The notes under the pieces were generated by a model, which saw only the letters and a program-made list of their open reading frames with translations, made no database searches and was not told where the DNA came from. From assembly GCA_963593765.1 (NCBI GenBank), contig CAVBBU010000020.1, forward strand, positions 1 through 24,565: a DNA stretch of 24,565 nucleotides, in the 5' to 3' direction. Origin of the DNA: CAVBBU01 sp963593765. GTDB lineage: Bacteria; Bacillota; Clostridia; Lachnospirales; Lachnospiraceae. Numbering within the stretch: the stretch's first letter is position 1; each line of letters begins with the position of its first letter. The translations under genes were made by a program, and so were the position numbers. This document shows, piece after piece, positions 16,269-24,565 of the stretch.

Positions 16269-17208
16269 GATTTTCCCTTATATACTTATACATATTATCT
16301 GCAACAGCTGCCAGATCATAATTAAATTCATCTATATTATACCACAGTGCGTCCTTTTCTCTTTTAAACCATGTAAGCTGTCTTTTAGCAAAATGCCTTG
16401 TATCAGACTTTATCCTTTCTATAGCATCATCAAGGCTATACTCACCCTTAAGATAGCTTACCATCTGCCTATATCCTATCCCCTGCATAGCGGTCATGCT
16501 TTCATTAAGTCCCAGATCTAAAAGAGCTTTAACCTCGCCCTCAAGACCTGCCTCTATCATATCATCTACTCTTTTATCTATCCTATTATAAAGAGCCTGC
16601 CTGTTATCATTTAAAACAAAAAAATAATAATTATATGGCGACTTTTTTTGCCTTTGAAGCATATTATGCTCAGATATTTTTGTTCCTGTAAGCTTAAAAA
16701 ATTCTATAGCTCTTATAACTCTTTTTTTATTTTCCTTAGGGATAGCAAGGCTTGATGCTTCATCAATTTCAGATAGAAGCCTATGCATATAAGCTTCTCC
16801 CTCTTTATCCATAAGCTCTTCTAGCTCATGCCTTAAATCAATATCATAAGCCTCTGATTCAAAATCAATATCATAAAGCACTGACTGAATATAAAAGCCT
16901 GTTCCGCCAACTAGTATAGGAATATGTCCATTAGCATATATTTTAGCTATGGCTCTATCTGCCATAGTCTTAAAGCTTACTACATTAAAATCCTCTGTAG
17001 GCTCTAGCTCATCTATAAGATAGTGTGGCACTCCCTCCATATCCGCCTTACTTAGCTTTGCCGTACCTATATCCATATGCCTATAAACCTGCATAGAATC
17101 GGCACTTATTATTTCGCCGCCTATTTTTTTTGCAAGCTCTATAGAGGTTTTACTTTTTCCTACTGCTGTAGGCCCTGCTATAATAATTAGTTCATTTTTA
17201 TTTATCAT
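16261..17208 (-). CDS. miaA: tRNA dimethylallyltransferase MiaA
   Basis: MiaA adds a dimethylallyl group to N6 of A37 in tRNAs that read codons starting with U; MiaB, also encoded here, then methylthiolates the product. The 315-residue enzyme has the P-loop GPTAVGKS (12-19), the substrate loop with SADSMQVYRHMDIGTAK, GGTGFYIQ, and the family's late RQLTWFKRE motif. The ATG overlaps the mutL stop as ATGA without a strong SD, so coupling is likely. It lies in the mutS-mutL-miaA order common in bacteria. Confidence 0.97.
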   Translation of the reverse strand: MINKNELIIIAGPTAVGKSKTSIELAKKIGGEIISADSMQVYRHMDIGTAKLSKADMEGVPHYLIDELEPTEDFNVVSFKTMADRAIAKIYANGHIPILVGGTGFYIQSVLYDIDFESEAYDIDLRHELEELMDKEGEAYMHRLLSEIDEASSLAIPKENKKRVIRAIEFFKLTGTKISEHNMLQRQKKSPYNYYFFVLNDNRQALYNRIDKRVDDMIEAGLEGEVKALLDLGLNESMTAMQGIGYRQMVSYLKGEYSLDDAIERIKSDTRHFAKRQLTWFKREKDALWYNIDEFNYDLAAVADNMYKYIRENHE

Positions 17209-19055
17209 AATATTCTTTTAAACTTACGCTCTAATTCTGACTTAGTTATCTCTATAATTGTTGGACGTCCATGAGGACAGTTAAATGGATTATCAAGCCT
17301 AAGCATCTCATCTATAAGATTAACTATCTCCTTATACGAAAGCCTGCTGCCACCCTTTACTGCCGCCTTACATGCCATAGTTGCTACTCTATCCTCAAGT
17401 AGTGATATATCACTTGAAAGACCTGTATCCTCACTAAGACCACCTATCATTTCCTTTAATAGCTCTTCTTTGTTTATAGAAGGAAGCATAAGCGGAATAG
17501 TTCTAACAACTATCTCCCTATCTCCAAACTCATCTATCTCAAAGCCAAGCCTTTTAAGCTCATCCTTGTAGCTAAGAGTTAGATTTAATTCACTGTCAGT
17601 AAGTGTTAGAACTATAGGCGGATTAATGAATTGTGCCTCAACACTGCTGCCTTTAATAAGCTTTATATATCTTTCATATAATACCTTTTCATGTGCCGCA
17701 TGCTGGTCGATTATATACATACTGCTATCAATCTGAACTATCCAATACGTATTAAAGACCTGTCCTATTATAGTAAAGCTCGGCACATTATCTGGCTTTA
17801 TATATTCATCTGCAAGGCTAAGCTGCTCATTTATAGTAATAGCCTTTGCCTTACCTAAGGTGTCATAGCTTATGTTGCTGATATCAGGCAAAGCCTCTTT
17901 AAAATTCTCAGCATGATTTTCACCTTGCTCATGCTCATGCTCGCCATTACCCTCATTTTTTAAAATATTTCTTGAGATTTCAAAAGGCTCTGGGGCTCTC
18001 TCCTTTGTCTTACTATCTTCTGCCGTCTTATCCTTAGCATTATCAAGGCTGATATTTTTAACAAGAAGCGTGCTATTAAGAGCATTTTCTATAGCCTTTA
18101 ATGTAAAATCATATATATAGCTGCTATCAGAAAATCTAACCTCCTGCTTTGTAGGATGAACATTAACATCTACTAGCTCGGTATTTATCTCATATGAGAG
18201 TATAGCAAGCGGAAACTGATGCTGCATCATATGGTTTCCATATCCATTTTCTATAGCCTTATATATTATATTGCTTTTAATATATCTGCCATTGATAAAG
18301 CTTATTTCTAGATTTCTGTTTCCTCTTGATACCTCCGGCCTTCCTATATATCCGCTTAGCTTAACAAGGCTTCCATCCTCATTAATAGGAATTAAACCTG
18401 CTGCGATTTCCTTGCCATAAATATTATAAATAATATCCCTTAAAGAATTATTACCAGAGGTTTGAAATTTCGTTTGATTATTATTAATAAATCTTATAGA
18501 TATCTCCGGATGTGAAAGTGAAAGCTTTTCTATAAGCTCTGCTACATGTGAGCCCTCGGTCGATGCAGACTTTAAAAATTTTTTCCTCACAGGAGTATTA
18601 TAAAAAAGGTCTCTAACTATAATAGTAGTTCCATCCGGAGCACCTATATCCTCAAAGCAAAGCTCCTCTCCGCCCTCTATAGCATATCTGACACCTGTTA
18701 TAGTATCTGTAGTTTTAGTTATAAGCTCCGTTCTTGATACAGCAGCTATGCTTGCAAGTGCCTCTCCTCTAAAGCCAAGGCTAAGGACAGATGAAAGGTC
18801 ATCCAAGCTTTCTATCTTGCTTGTTGCATGTCTTAAAAATGCACATTTGATATCATCCTTTGATATACCGCAGCCATTGTCCGTAACTCTTATAAGAGAT
18901 GTTCCGCCATCCTTTATTTCAAGCGTAATAAGCGACGCTCCGGAGTCTATAGCATTTTCAAGGAGCTCCTTAACAACCGAAGCAGGTCTTTCTATAACCT
19001 CTCCGGCGGCTATTTTATTTATAGTATCCTTATCTAAAAGCTTTATACTTGGCAT
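17205..19055 (-). CDS. mutL: DNA mismatch repair protein MutL (endonuclease type)
   Basis: MutL links mismatch recognition by MutS to strand incision. The 616-residue chain has a GHKL ATPase domain with LLENAID (31-37), DNGCGIS (59-65) and GFRGEAL (94-100), a low-complexity linker at about 335-400 (including a GEHEHEQGENHAE stretch), and a C-terminal dimerisation/nuclease domain. The endonuclease motif DQHAAHEKVLYE begins at Asp450, and the associated ACKAAVKGG (561-569) and CPHGRP (593-598) motifs are present. This is the nicking type of MutL, found where MutH is absent. It starts 3 bases after mutS, whose end supplies an AAGGAA SD. Confidence 0.97.
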   Translation of the reverse strand: MPSIKLLDKDTINKIAAGEVIERPASVVKELLENAIDSGASLITLEIKDGGTSLIRVTDNGCGISKDDIKCAFLRHATSKIESLDDLSSVLSLGFRGEALASIAAVSRTELITKTTDTITGVRYAIEGGEELCFEDIGAPDGTTIIVRDLFYNTPVRKKFLKSASTEGSHVAELIEKLSLSHPEISIRFINNNQTKFQTSGNNSLRDIIYNIYGKEIAAGLIPINEDGSLVKLSGYIGRPEVSRGNRNLEISFINGRYIKSNIIYKAIENGYGNHMMQHQFPLAILSYEINTELVDVNVHPTKQEVRFSDSSYIYDFTLKAIENALNSTLLVKNISLDNAKDKTAEDSKTKERAPEPFEISRNILKNEGNGEHEHEQGENHAENFKEALPDISNISYDTLGKAKAITINEQLSLADEYIKPDNVPSFTIIGQVFNTYWIVQIDSSMYIIDQHAAHEKVLYERYIKLIKGSSVEAQFINPPIVLTLTDSELNLTLSYKDELKRLGFEIDEFGDREIVVRTIPLMLPSINKEELLKEMIGGLSEDTGLSSDISLLEDRVATMACKAAVKGGSRLSYKEIVNLIDEMLRLDNPFNCPHGRPTIIEITKSELERKFKRIL

Positions 19056-19058
19056 ATG

Positions 19059-21089
19059 CTACATTTCCTTTTGCCAGCGATTTTTAATCTTATTTTGAAT
19101 TGCATATAAGGTATTTAATGCATCTATAGGTGTAAGTAAGCTTAAATCAAGCTCCTTAATTTCAGATATAATATCATCATCCCTTTGCGTATCAAAAAGA
19201 GAAAGCTGCAGTGCCTCTATCTCACTTTGCCTTGCAACAGGAGCTTTTGATTTTTCAGGTATTCCAAGCCTTGCTACCTCGGCAGCCCTTGTTGCTATAT
19301 CGGCATTAGTAAGCTCTAGGATAAGCTCCTTTGCTCTAGCTATAACAGGCTCTGGAACTCCTGCTAATTTAGCAACCTGTACGCCATAGCTTTTATCTGC
19401 TCCGCCCTTTACTATCTTACGAAGAAAGACTATATCATCTCCCTGTTCATTGACCGCTATGCAATAGTTATTAACACCATCAAGGCAGCCCTCAAGCTCT
19501 GTTAGCTCGTGGTAGTGAGTTGCAAAAAGTGTCTTTGCACCTATTATTCTTTTATTTGCTATATATTCAACTACTGCCCATGCTATAGCAAGTCCGTCAA
19601 AGGTTGATGTTCCTCTGCCTATCTCATCTAATATAATAAGGCTTTTGCTTGTCGCATTACGAAGTATGTTTGCAACCTCGCTCATCTCTACCATAAAGGT
19701 TGACTGACCGCTTGCAAGGTCATCAGATGCACCAACTCTGGTAAATATTCTGTCACATATAGATATATTTGCCTTAGAAGCAGGAACAAAGCTACCCATC
19801 TGTGCCATAAGAACTATCAAGGCAGTTTGTCTCATATAGGTAGACTTACCTGCCATATTCGGTCCGGTTATAATAGAAATTCTTTTTTTGCCTTCATCAA
19901 GATATGTATCATTAGATATAAACATATCATTATTAAGCATACGCTCTACTACTGGATGTCTGCCCTCTTTTATATCTATTATTCCTTTAGTATTTATAGT
20001 AGGTCTTATATAGTGATATTTGTCTGCTACTACAGCAACCGATGCATATACGTCAATCTTGGCTATAGCCTTAGCTGTTTCTATTATTCTATTTATCTCA
20101 TTAGCTATAGCCTTTCTTATCTCAACAAACAAATTATATTCAAGAGATATAAGCTTATCATCTGCACCAAGTATTACATCCTCTAGCTTCTTTAGCTCAT
20201 CTGATGTATATCTTTCAGAGCCGGTTAGAGTTTGCTTTCTAATATAATAATCAGGAACTAGACTTTTATAGGAATTAGTTACCTCAAAATAATATCCAAA
20301 TACCTTATTAAACTTTATCTTAAGGCCTTTAATTCCTGTCTTTTCTCTTTCCCTTGCTTCAAGATCCGTAAGCCAGCTTTTTCCCTCTGACTTTGAAAGC
20401 CTTAGCTTATCTACCTCTTCATTATATCCCTGCTTAATAATACCGCCCTCATGTGTTGTAAGTGGCGGCTCCTCAGATAATGCCTCATCAAGCAGCACAT
20501 GCAGGTCATTAAGCGGATCTATTTTATTATTAATGTCAACGATATCTGTAGTCTTATAGCTATTAAGTATATTTTTAATATGCGGAAGCATAGCTATAGA
20601 ATTTTTAAATGATAAAAGCTCTCTAGGCCCTGCAGATGTATTGCTAATTCTGCTCATAAGCCTCTCTAGGTCATATATAGCAGATAGATATTCTCTAAGC
20701 TCCTCTCTGTCTATATAGGTCTTAACAAGCTCCTCAATAGCATCAAGCCTTTTGTTTATTCTGTCTGCATCTACAAGCGGCTGCTCTATATATGCACGAA
20801 GAAGCCTTGCACCCATGGCAGTTTTAGTTTTATCTAAAACCCAAAGAAGCGTTCCGTGCTTATCCTTATCTCTCATGCTAAGTGTTAGCTCAAGATTTCT
20901 TCGCGATGCCGAATCTATATGCATATATTCGTCTGTTTGATATGTCTTAACAGCTGTAATCTGACTACAGCTTGATTTTTGTGTATCATAAAGATATCTA
21001 AGTACAGCACCAAGGGCTGTAATAGCTGATGGATAATCACTAATTCCAAGCCCCTCTATAGATGCGAGAGGCAAATGCTCCTTGTTAAT
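19059..21089 (-). CDS. mutS: MutS, C-terminal part (same gene as 21101-21769)
   Basis: This is the larger piece of mutS, cut by a 10-N gap. It covers the connector, lever, clamp and ATPase domains: Walker A GPNMAGKST, the DEIGRGTSTFDG Walker B region, and a C-terminal tail ending in IKNRWQKEM. An apparent TTG start at 21074 is not biological; that sequence repeats part of the other contig end. If the 40-base duplicate and the Ns are collapsed to one copy, the frames join after SSIEG and give a MutS of about 886 residues, normal for the family, with Walker A at about 619-627. Mismatch recognition and ATPase function should be intact in the real genome. Confidence 0.95.
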   Translation of the reverse strand: MNKEHLPLASIEGLGISDYPSAITALGAVLRYLYDTQKSSCSQITAVKTYQTDEYMHIDSASRRNLELTLSMRDKDKHGTLLWVLDKTKTAMGARLLRAYIEQPLVDADRINKRLDAIEELVKTYIDREELREYLSAIYDLERLMSRISNTSAGPRELLSFKNSIAMLPHIKNILNSYKTTDIVDINNKIDPLNDLHVLLDEALSEEPPLTTHEGGIIKQGYNEEVDKLRLSKSEGKSWLTDLEAREREKTGIKGLKIKFNKVFGYYFEVTNSYKSLVPDYYIRKQTLTGSERYTSDELKKLEDVILGADDKLISLEYNLFVEIRKAIANEINRIIETAKAIAKIDVYASVAVVADKYHYIRPTINTKGIIDIKEGRHPVVERMLNNDMFISNDTYLDEGKKRISIITGPNMAGKSTYMRQTALIVLMAQMGSFVPASKANISICDRIFTRVGASDDLASGQSTFMVEMSEVANILRNATSKSLIILDEIGRGTSTFDGLAIAWAVVEYIANKRIIGAKTLFATHYHELTELEGCLDGVNNYCIAVNEQGDDIVFLRKIVKGGADKSYGVQVAKLAGVPEPVIARAKELILELTNADIATRAAEVARLGIPEKSKAPVARQSEIEALQLSLFDTQRDDDIISEIKELDLSLLTPIDALNTLYAIQNKIKNRWQKEM

Positions 21090-21140
21090 ANNNNNNNNNN
21101 CCCCTCTATAGATGATATATGAAAATGCTCCTTGATAATA
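21051..21140. other. Assembly gap in mutS with duplicated 40-base contig ends
   Basis: Positions 21091-21100 are Ns. The 40 bases before them (21051-21090) and the 40 after (21101-21140) are the same sequence with six substitutions and no indels. Both encode the same MutS segment (..KEH....SIEG). This is what results when two overlapping contig ends are placed side by side with a fixed-size gap rather than merged. The extra 50 bases shift the frame and create a false break in mutS. Confidence 0.93.
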
Positions 21141-21769
21141 TTATTTGCTGTCATATCTGAATAATAATTATCATCAAGGTAGGTAATTGTAATATTTGTT
21201 TTTTGAATATATGCACTAAGGTCTATTCCGCACATTTCAAATGCATGATTACATATAAGCTCGGCAGGTGAGTATTTGTTTATCTCATCAAGAACCATCT
21301 TAGAATCAGCTAGCTGCGTTAGATAAAGCTCACCTGTGCTTATATCAACAGAGCATATGCCAAAGCACTCTCCTATATATGCTATGCACATAAGATAGTT
21401 ATTAGTTGTTTCATCAAGTCCAAATTCTGATGTTAATGTTCCCGGAGTAACTATCTTAACTATATCTCTCTTAACTAAGCCCCTTGCAAGCTTAGGATCT
21501 TCTAGCTGCTCAACTATAGCTACCTTGTGACCATTTTTAACAAGCCTGCTTATATAATTATCTGCAGCATGATATGGAACTCCGCACATAGGTGCTCTTT
21601 CCTCAAGACCACAGTCCTTACCTGTAAGAGTAAGCTCAAGTTCCTTAGAAACTAATGTAGCATCCTCAAAAAACATCTCATAAAAATCACCCAGCCTGTA
21701 AAAAATTATACAGTCTGGATTCTTTTTCTTTGTTTCTAAATAATGCTCCATCATAGGTGATAATGCCAC
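21101..21769 (-). CDS. mutS: MutS, N-terminal part (same gene as 19059-21089)
   Basis: These 223 residues are the mismatch-binding domain I and the start of the connector domain of MutS. The GDFYEMF motif near residue 27 carries the Phe-x-Glu that wedges into mismatched DNA, and APMCGVPYHAADNYISRLVKNG is the typical following segment. Translation starts at GTG 21769 (MALSPMM, the usual MutS start), with GAGG 8 bases upstream overlapping the miaB stop. The piece ends at the N gap after SSIEG and continues in the 19059-21089 part. Confidence 0.95.
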
Positions 21770-21779
21770 TTTTATTGCC

Positions 21780-23195
21780 TCACATTCTGCTACCCATATA
21801 ATAAAAGCCCTTTAGCTCATCTAGCCTAACATTAACTATACTTCCTATAAGGCTTTCATCGCCCTCAAAGTGAACTAAAATTCCGCTCGATAATCTTCCG
21901 CTGACATATCCCTTTAGGTGGGAATTAATATCCTCAACTAAAACCGGAAGCGTTCTGCCTGTAAATCTATCAATTTTCTTTGATGATGTAGCCTTTACAG
22001 TGCTAAGTAATCTGTCAAACCTTTCCTTAACTACATTATCCGGAACCTGATTTTCCATGCTTGCAGCAGGCGTACCTGTTCTCTTTGAATATATAAATGT
22101 AAATGCCGAGTCATATCCAACCCTTTCTACAACATCAAGAGTTTCCTCAAAGTCCTCATCAGTCTCACCAGGAAAACCAACTATAATATCTGTAGTAAGA
22201 GAAATATCCGGAAGCTTATTTCTAATTCTATCAACAAGGCTTAGATAATCTTCCTTTGTATATTTTCTGTTCATAGCCTTAAGTATGCGGCTGCTTCCTG
22301 ACTGAAGCGGCAGGTGGAGCTGAGAGCATATCTTAGAATTTTTAGCCATTGCATCTATTAGCTCATCTGATAGATCCTTAGGATGCGATGTCATAAATCT
22401 TACTCTTTGAAGTCCTTCTATCTCGCAAACCATAGTAAGAAGCTGTGCAAATGTAATCCTTTCCTCAAGTCCAAGTCCATACGAGTTTACATTTTGACCA
22501 AGAAGCATAATCTCAACTACTCCGTCCTTAACCAGCCTTTTAATCTCGCAGATTATATCCTCTGGCTTTCTTGATCGCTCCCTTCCTCTTACATACGGAA
22601 CTATGCAATAGCTGCAGAAGTTGTTGCAGCCATACATGATATTAACACCGGATTTGAAATTATATTTTCTTTTGTTTGGTATATCCTCAACTATATTTTC
22701 AGCCTTATCAAGTATAGATACTACCTGTTTTTTTTCTGTAAGCCTTTTATATAAAAGCTCGGCAAGCATATATATATTATGTGTTCCGAAAACTATATCC
22801 ACATAATGCATGCTCTCCCTTATTCTCTTTACCTCGTCAGGCTCCTGCATCATACAGCCGCAGACAGCTATAAGCATATTTTTATTTGTTTCCTTTTTAT
22901 GCTTAACTATGCCTAGGTGTCCATATAGCTTTTCATTTGCATTTTCCCGAACGGTACAGGTATTAAACAACACAAAATCGGCATCCTCTGAATCGGTTTC
23001 CTCATAACCTATTTCAGATAAGATGCCTGATAGTTTTTCCGAATCACGGGCATTCATCTGGCAGCCATAGGTTTCTATATGGTAGCTTGGTCTGTGCCCA
23101 TTCTCCTGTATCCATTTATGAATCATATCATTAAGACATGATATATAATATTGCTGTCTTTCAGGTTCTAGTACTGGTATATTATTTTCGCTCAT
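21780..23195 (-). CDS. miaB: tRNA-2-methylthio-N6-dimethylallyladenosine synthase MiaB
   Basis: MiaB is a radical SAM methylthiotransferase that converts i6A37 to ms2i6A37, acting after MiaA. The 471-residue enzyme has the N-terminal cluster cysteines Cys45 (YGCQMNARDSE), Cys80 (NTCTVRENA) and Cys114 (VCGCMMQEP), the radical SAM motif CNNFCSYC (Cys190, Cys194, Cys197), and a C-terminal TRAM domain. The ATG at 23195 lacks a recognisable SD (only TTGTGGT upstream), while a good promoter-like sequence ends 7 bases before it, which raises the possibility of a leaderless message. Its stop is 10 bases before the mutS start. All clusters appear intact. Confidence 0.96.
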   Translation of the reverse strand: MSENNIPVLEPERQQYYISCLNDMIHKWIQENGHRPSYHIETYGCQMNARDSEKLSGILSEIGYEETDSEDADFVLFNTCTVRENANEKLYGHLGIVKHKKETNKNMLIAVCGCMMQEPDEVKRIRESMHYVDIVFGTHNIYMLAELLYKRLTEKKQVVSILDKAENIVEDIPNKRKYNFKSGVNIMYGCNNFCSYCIVPYVRGRERSRKPEDIICEIKRLVKDGVVEIMLLGQNVNSYGLGLEERITFAQLLTMVCEIEGLQRVRFMTSHPKDLSDELIDAMAKNSKICSQLHLPLQSGSSRILKAMNRKYTKEDYLSLVDRIRNKLPDISLTTDIIVGFPGETDEDFEETLDVVERVGYDSAFTFIYSKRTGTPAASMENQVPDNVVKERFDRLLSTVKATSSKKIDRFTGRTLPVLVEDINSHLKGYVSGRLSSGILVHFEGDESLIGSIVNVRLDELKGFYYMGSRM

Positions 23196-23202
23196 ACCAC
23201 AA

Positions 23203-23231
23203 ATTATAATGTAAAAAGCCTATAAAATCAA
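23203..23231 (-). promoter_or_regulatory. Candidate promoter directly upstream of miaB
   Basis: Minus-strand TTGATT (23226-23231, overlapping the proA stop) and a perfect TATAAT (23203-23208) are separated by exactly 17 bases. Only 7 bases lie between the -10 and the miaB ATG, so transcription would begin at or within 2-3 bases of the start codon. The match is good, but AT-rich DNA yields such boxes by chance. Confidence 0.45.
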
Positions 23232-24478
23232 GGACGTACCTGTCCATTGCCACGGATTTGATACTTGTATGAGGTAAGCTCCTTTAGCCCCATAGGACCT
23301 CTTGCGTGCAGCTTTTGAGTGCTTATCCCTATTTCTGCACCAAAGCCAAACTCACCGCCATCTGTAAATCTAGTTGATGCATTAACATATACGCAGGCAG
23401 AATCTATGCTATCAAGAAATTTTTCAGCCTTTTCATCGCTTGATGTAATTATGCACTCTGAGTGTTTAGTGCTGTATTTGTTAATATGCTCTATAGCCTC
23501 ATCTATTCCGTCAACCGTTTTAACAGACATTATATAGTCAAGATATTCCATGCCCCAGTCAGCATCCTCTGCCCTATCTGCATGTTTTAATATATCAAAG
23601 CTATATTCATCTGCCTTTAGAAGTACGTTATGCTCAGCTAGCTTTTCTTCTAGCCTTGGAAGAAGCCTTTTTGCGATTTCTTTATCAACTAAAAGTGATT
23701 CAGCCGCATTACATACACCTATACGCTGAGTTTTAGCATTATTAATAATATTTATCGCCATATCTATATCTGCATCAGAGGCAACATATATATGGCAGTT
23801 ACCTGCTCCTGTTTCTATAACAGGAACGCTGCTTTCCTTAACAACAGTATCTATAAGTCTCTTACTTCCTCTTGGAATAATGCAATCTATATATCCATTC
23901 ATCTTAAGAAGCTGCTTTGTTGACTCGTGGTCAGTGCTTTCTATAAGGCAGATGGAGTTTTCATCTATACCCTGCGTAGAAAGTGCCTCTCTTAAAATTT
24001 TAACTATGGCAATGTTTGAATTAATTGCTGTGCTTCCACCCTTTAGTATTACGCTATTTCCTGTTTTAAGTGTAATTGCAGCTGCATCAGATGTAACATT
24101 AGGTCTTGCCTCGTATATAATTCCTATAGTACCAATCGGCACTCTCTTTTTTGTTATTATAAGACCGTTCGGTCTTTTGATAGTATCAAGCACCTCGCCT
24201 ATAGGATCTGGCAGCTTTGCTATGCTTCTTATGCCATCTGCCATAGCCTTTATTCTGTCAGCATTAAGGCTTAGTCTATCTAGCATACCACTGCTAATTC
24301 CAGCCTTTTTAGCATTTTCCATGTCGATAAGATTAGCACTAATAATTTTGTCTATAGAAGCCTTGGTATCAAGTGCAGCTGCCATAGCTAAAAGTGCTGC
24401 ATCCTTTTTATCGCTGCTTAAGGTTGCTAGTGCAAAGGATGCTCTTTTAGCTCCTTTACATATATCATGTATGCTCAT
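23228..24478 (-). CDS. proA: Gamma-glutamyl phosphate reductase
   Basis: ProA reduces gamma-glutamyl phosphate to glutamate-5-semialdehyde with NADPH, the second step of proline synthesis. The 416-residue enzyme has the family motifs GTIGIIYEARPNVTSDA (about 116-132), ILKGGSTAINSN (144-155), IETGAGNCHIYV (221-232) and the catalytic cysteine in RIGVCNAAES (Cys256), ending in LTSYKYQIRGNGQVRP. Length and motifs indicate a complete gene. AAGGAGG lies just before the ATG, which overlaps the stop of the upstream gene as ATGA. Its partner proB is not in the window; it may lie beyond the right edge or elsewhere. Confidence 0.97.
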   Translation of the reverse strand: MSIHDICKGAKRASFALATLSSDKKDAALLAMAAALDTKASIDKIISANLIDMENAKKAGISSGMLDRLSLNADRIKAMADGIRSIAKLPDPIGEVLDTIKRPNGLIITKKRVPIGTIGIIYEARPNVTSDAAAITLKTGNSVILKGGSTAINSNIAIVKILREALSTQGIDENSICLIESTDHESTKQLLKMNGYIDCIIPRGSKRLIDTVVKESSVPVIETGAGNCHIYVASDADIDMAINIINNAKTQRIGVCNAAESLLVDKEIAKRLLPRLEEKLAEHNVLLKADEYSFDILKHADRAEDADWGMEYLDYIMSVKTVDGIDEAIEHINKYSTKHSECIITSSDEKAEKFLDSIDSACVYVNASTRFTDGGEFGFGAEIGISTQKLHARGPMGLKELTSYKYQIRGNGQVRP

Positions 24479-24565
24479 ACTACCTCCTTATCATTTAAAA
24501 TAAAGTCCATGCTTATATCATAGCTGCTGCTTTTAAATTCAAGCCCTGTTTGGTAGCTATATCCA
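24475..24565 (-). CDS. Partial CDS, probable 5-formyltetrahydrofolate cyclo-ligase C-terminus
   Basis: The open frame running in from the right edge encodes only about 29 residues and ends in TGA overlapping the proA ATG. The GYSYQTGLEF, YDISMDFILNDKEVV pattern resembles the C-terminal end of 5-formyltetrahydrofolate cyclo-ligase (YgfA/MTHFS), where a G-x-x-[FY]-x-Q strand is followed by an (H/Y)D-x-x-(L/M)D-x-I motif. My recollection is that this gene neighbours proA and miaB in several Lachnospiraceae. The frame is well supported; the name is tentative because so little is visible. Confidence 0.55.
   Translation of the reverse strand, partial: GYSYQTGLEFKSSSYDISMDFILNDKEVV

Noticed and set aside
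21056..21074. Two separate mutS-like genes overlapping by about 19 bases
   Set aside because: The overlap exists only because the contig ends repeat the same 40 bases around the Ns. One normal mutS is the better reading.
23880..24503. A 207-codon hydrophobic open frame on the plus strand
   Set aside because: It is antisense to proA, whose identity is certain. The apparent membrane segments are a by-product of reading Ala- and Ile-rich codons in reverse complement.
1..24565. CRISPR, mobile element, toxin-antitoxin or phage-defence system
   Set aside because: No spaced direct repeats, transposase, integrase, toxin-like pair or defence domain is visible on either strand; almost every base is assigned to a housekeeping gene.

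Overview
The window is a 24.6 kb, AT-rich stretch in which every convincing gene (22 genes, one cut by the window edge, one split by an assembly gap) lies on the minus strand. It looks like core chromosome of a low-GC Gram-positive bacterium of the class Clostridia, most likely a Lachnospiraceae relative. The reasons are strong GGAGG-type ribosome binding sites with frequent TTG/GTG starts, SepF, a MutL with its own endonuclease motif and no MutH, a methionine gamma-lyase family ('aluminium resistance') protein next to miaA/mutL/mutS, and a B. subtilis-like radC-mre-min block. I see no rRNA, tRNA, insertion sequence, phage gene or CRISPR array.

In the direction of transcription (high to low coordinates): (a) 24565-14228 carries the end of a probable 5-formyltetrahydrofolate cyclo-ligase gene, proA, miaB, mutS, mutL, miaA, a methionine gamma-lyase family gene and radC: proline synthesis, tRNA A37 modification and mismatch repair. 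mutS is interrupted by 10 Ns whose flanks repeat the same 40 bases, so the break is an assembly artefact. (b) 14243-6755 is a cell-shape and division block: mreC, mreD, a large class B penicillin-binding protein, minC, rodA, an mgsA homologue and a D,D-carboxypeptidase. Many genes overlap by 4-20 bases, so they are probably co-transcribed and translationally coupled. (c) 6688-194 carries a small unidentified P-loop protein, an HlyD-like membrane-anchored adaptor, yggS, sepF, aroB, lspA, an rluD-like pseudouridine synthase and a cytidylate-kinase-like gene. A strong hairpin with a U-tract ends the series.

The most interesting observations are in block (b). The usual radC-mreB-mreC-mreD...minC-minD(-minE)-rodA order is present, but mreB, minD and minE are absent and the junctions are tight (radC and mreC overlap; minC and rodA are 15 bases apart). 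The remaining MinC has an altered MinD-binding motif and a basic C-terminal tail. The MgsA homologue has Met and Asn at the two aspartates important for catalysis in E. coli MgsA, and may not make methylglyoxal. Other points are a possible leaderless promoter directly in front of miaB, a perfect 14-bp hairpin abutting the HlyD-like gene's ribosome binding site, and a roughly 240-residue insertion in the penicillin-binding protein. I found no obviously new multi-gene system; most of the window is ordinary housekeeping DNA.
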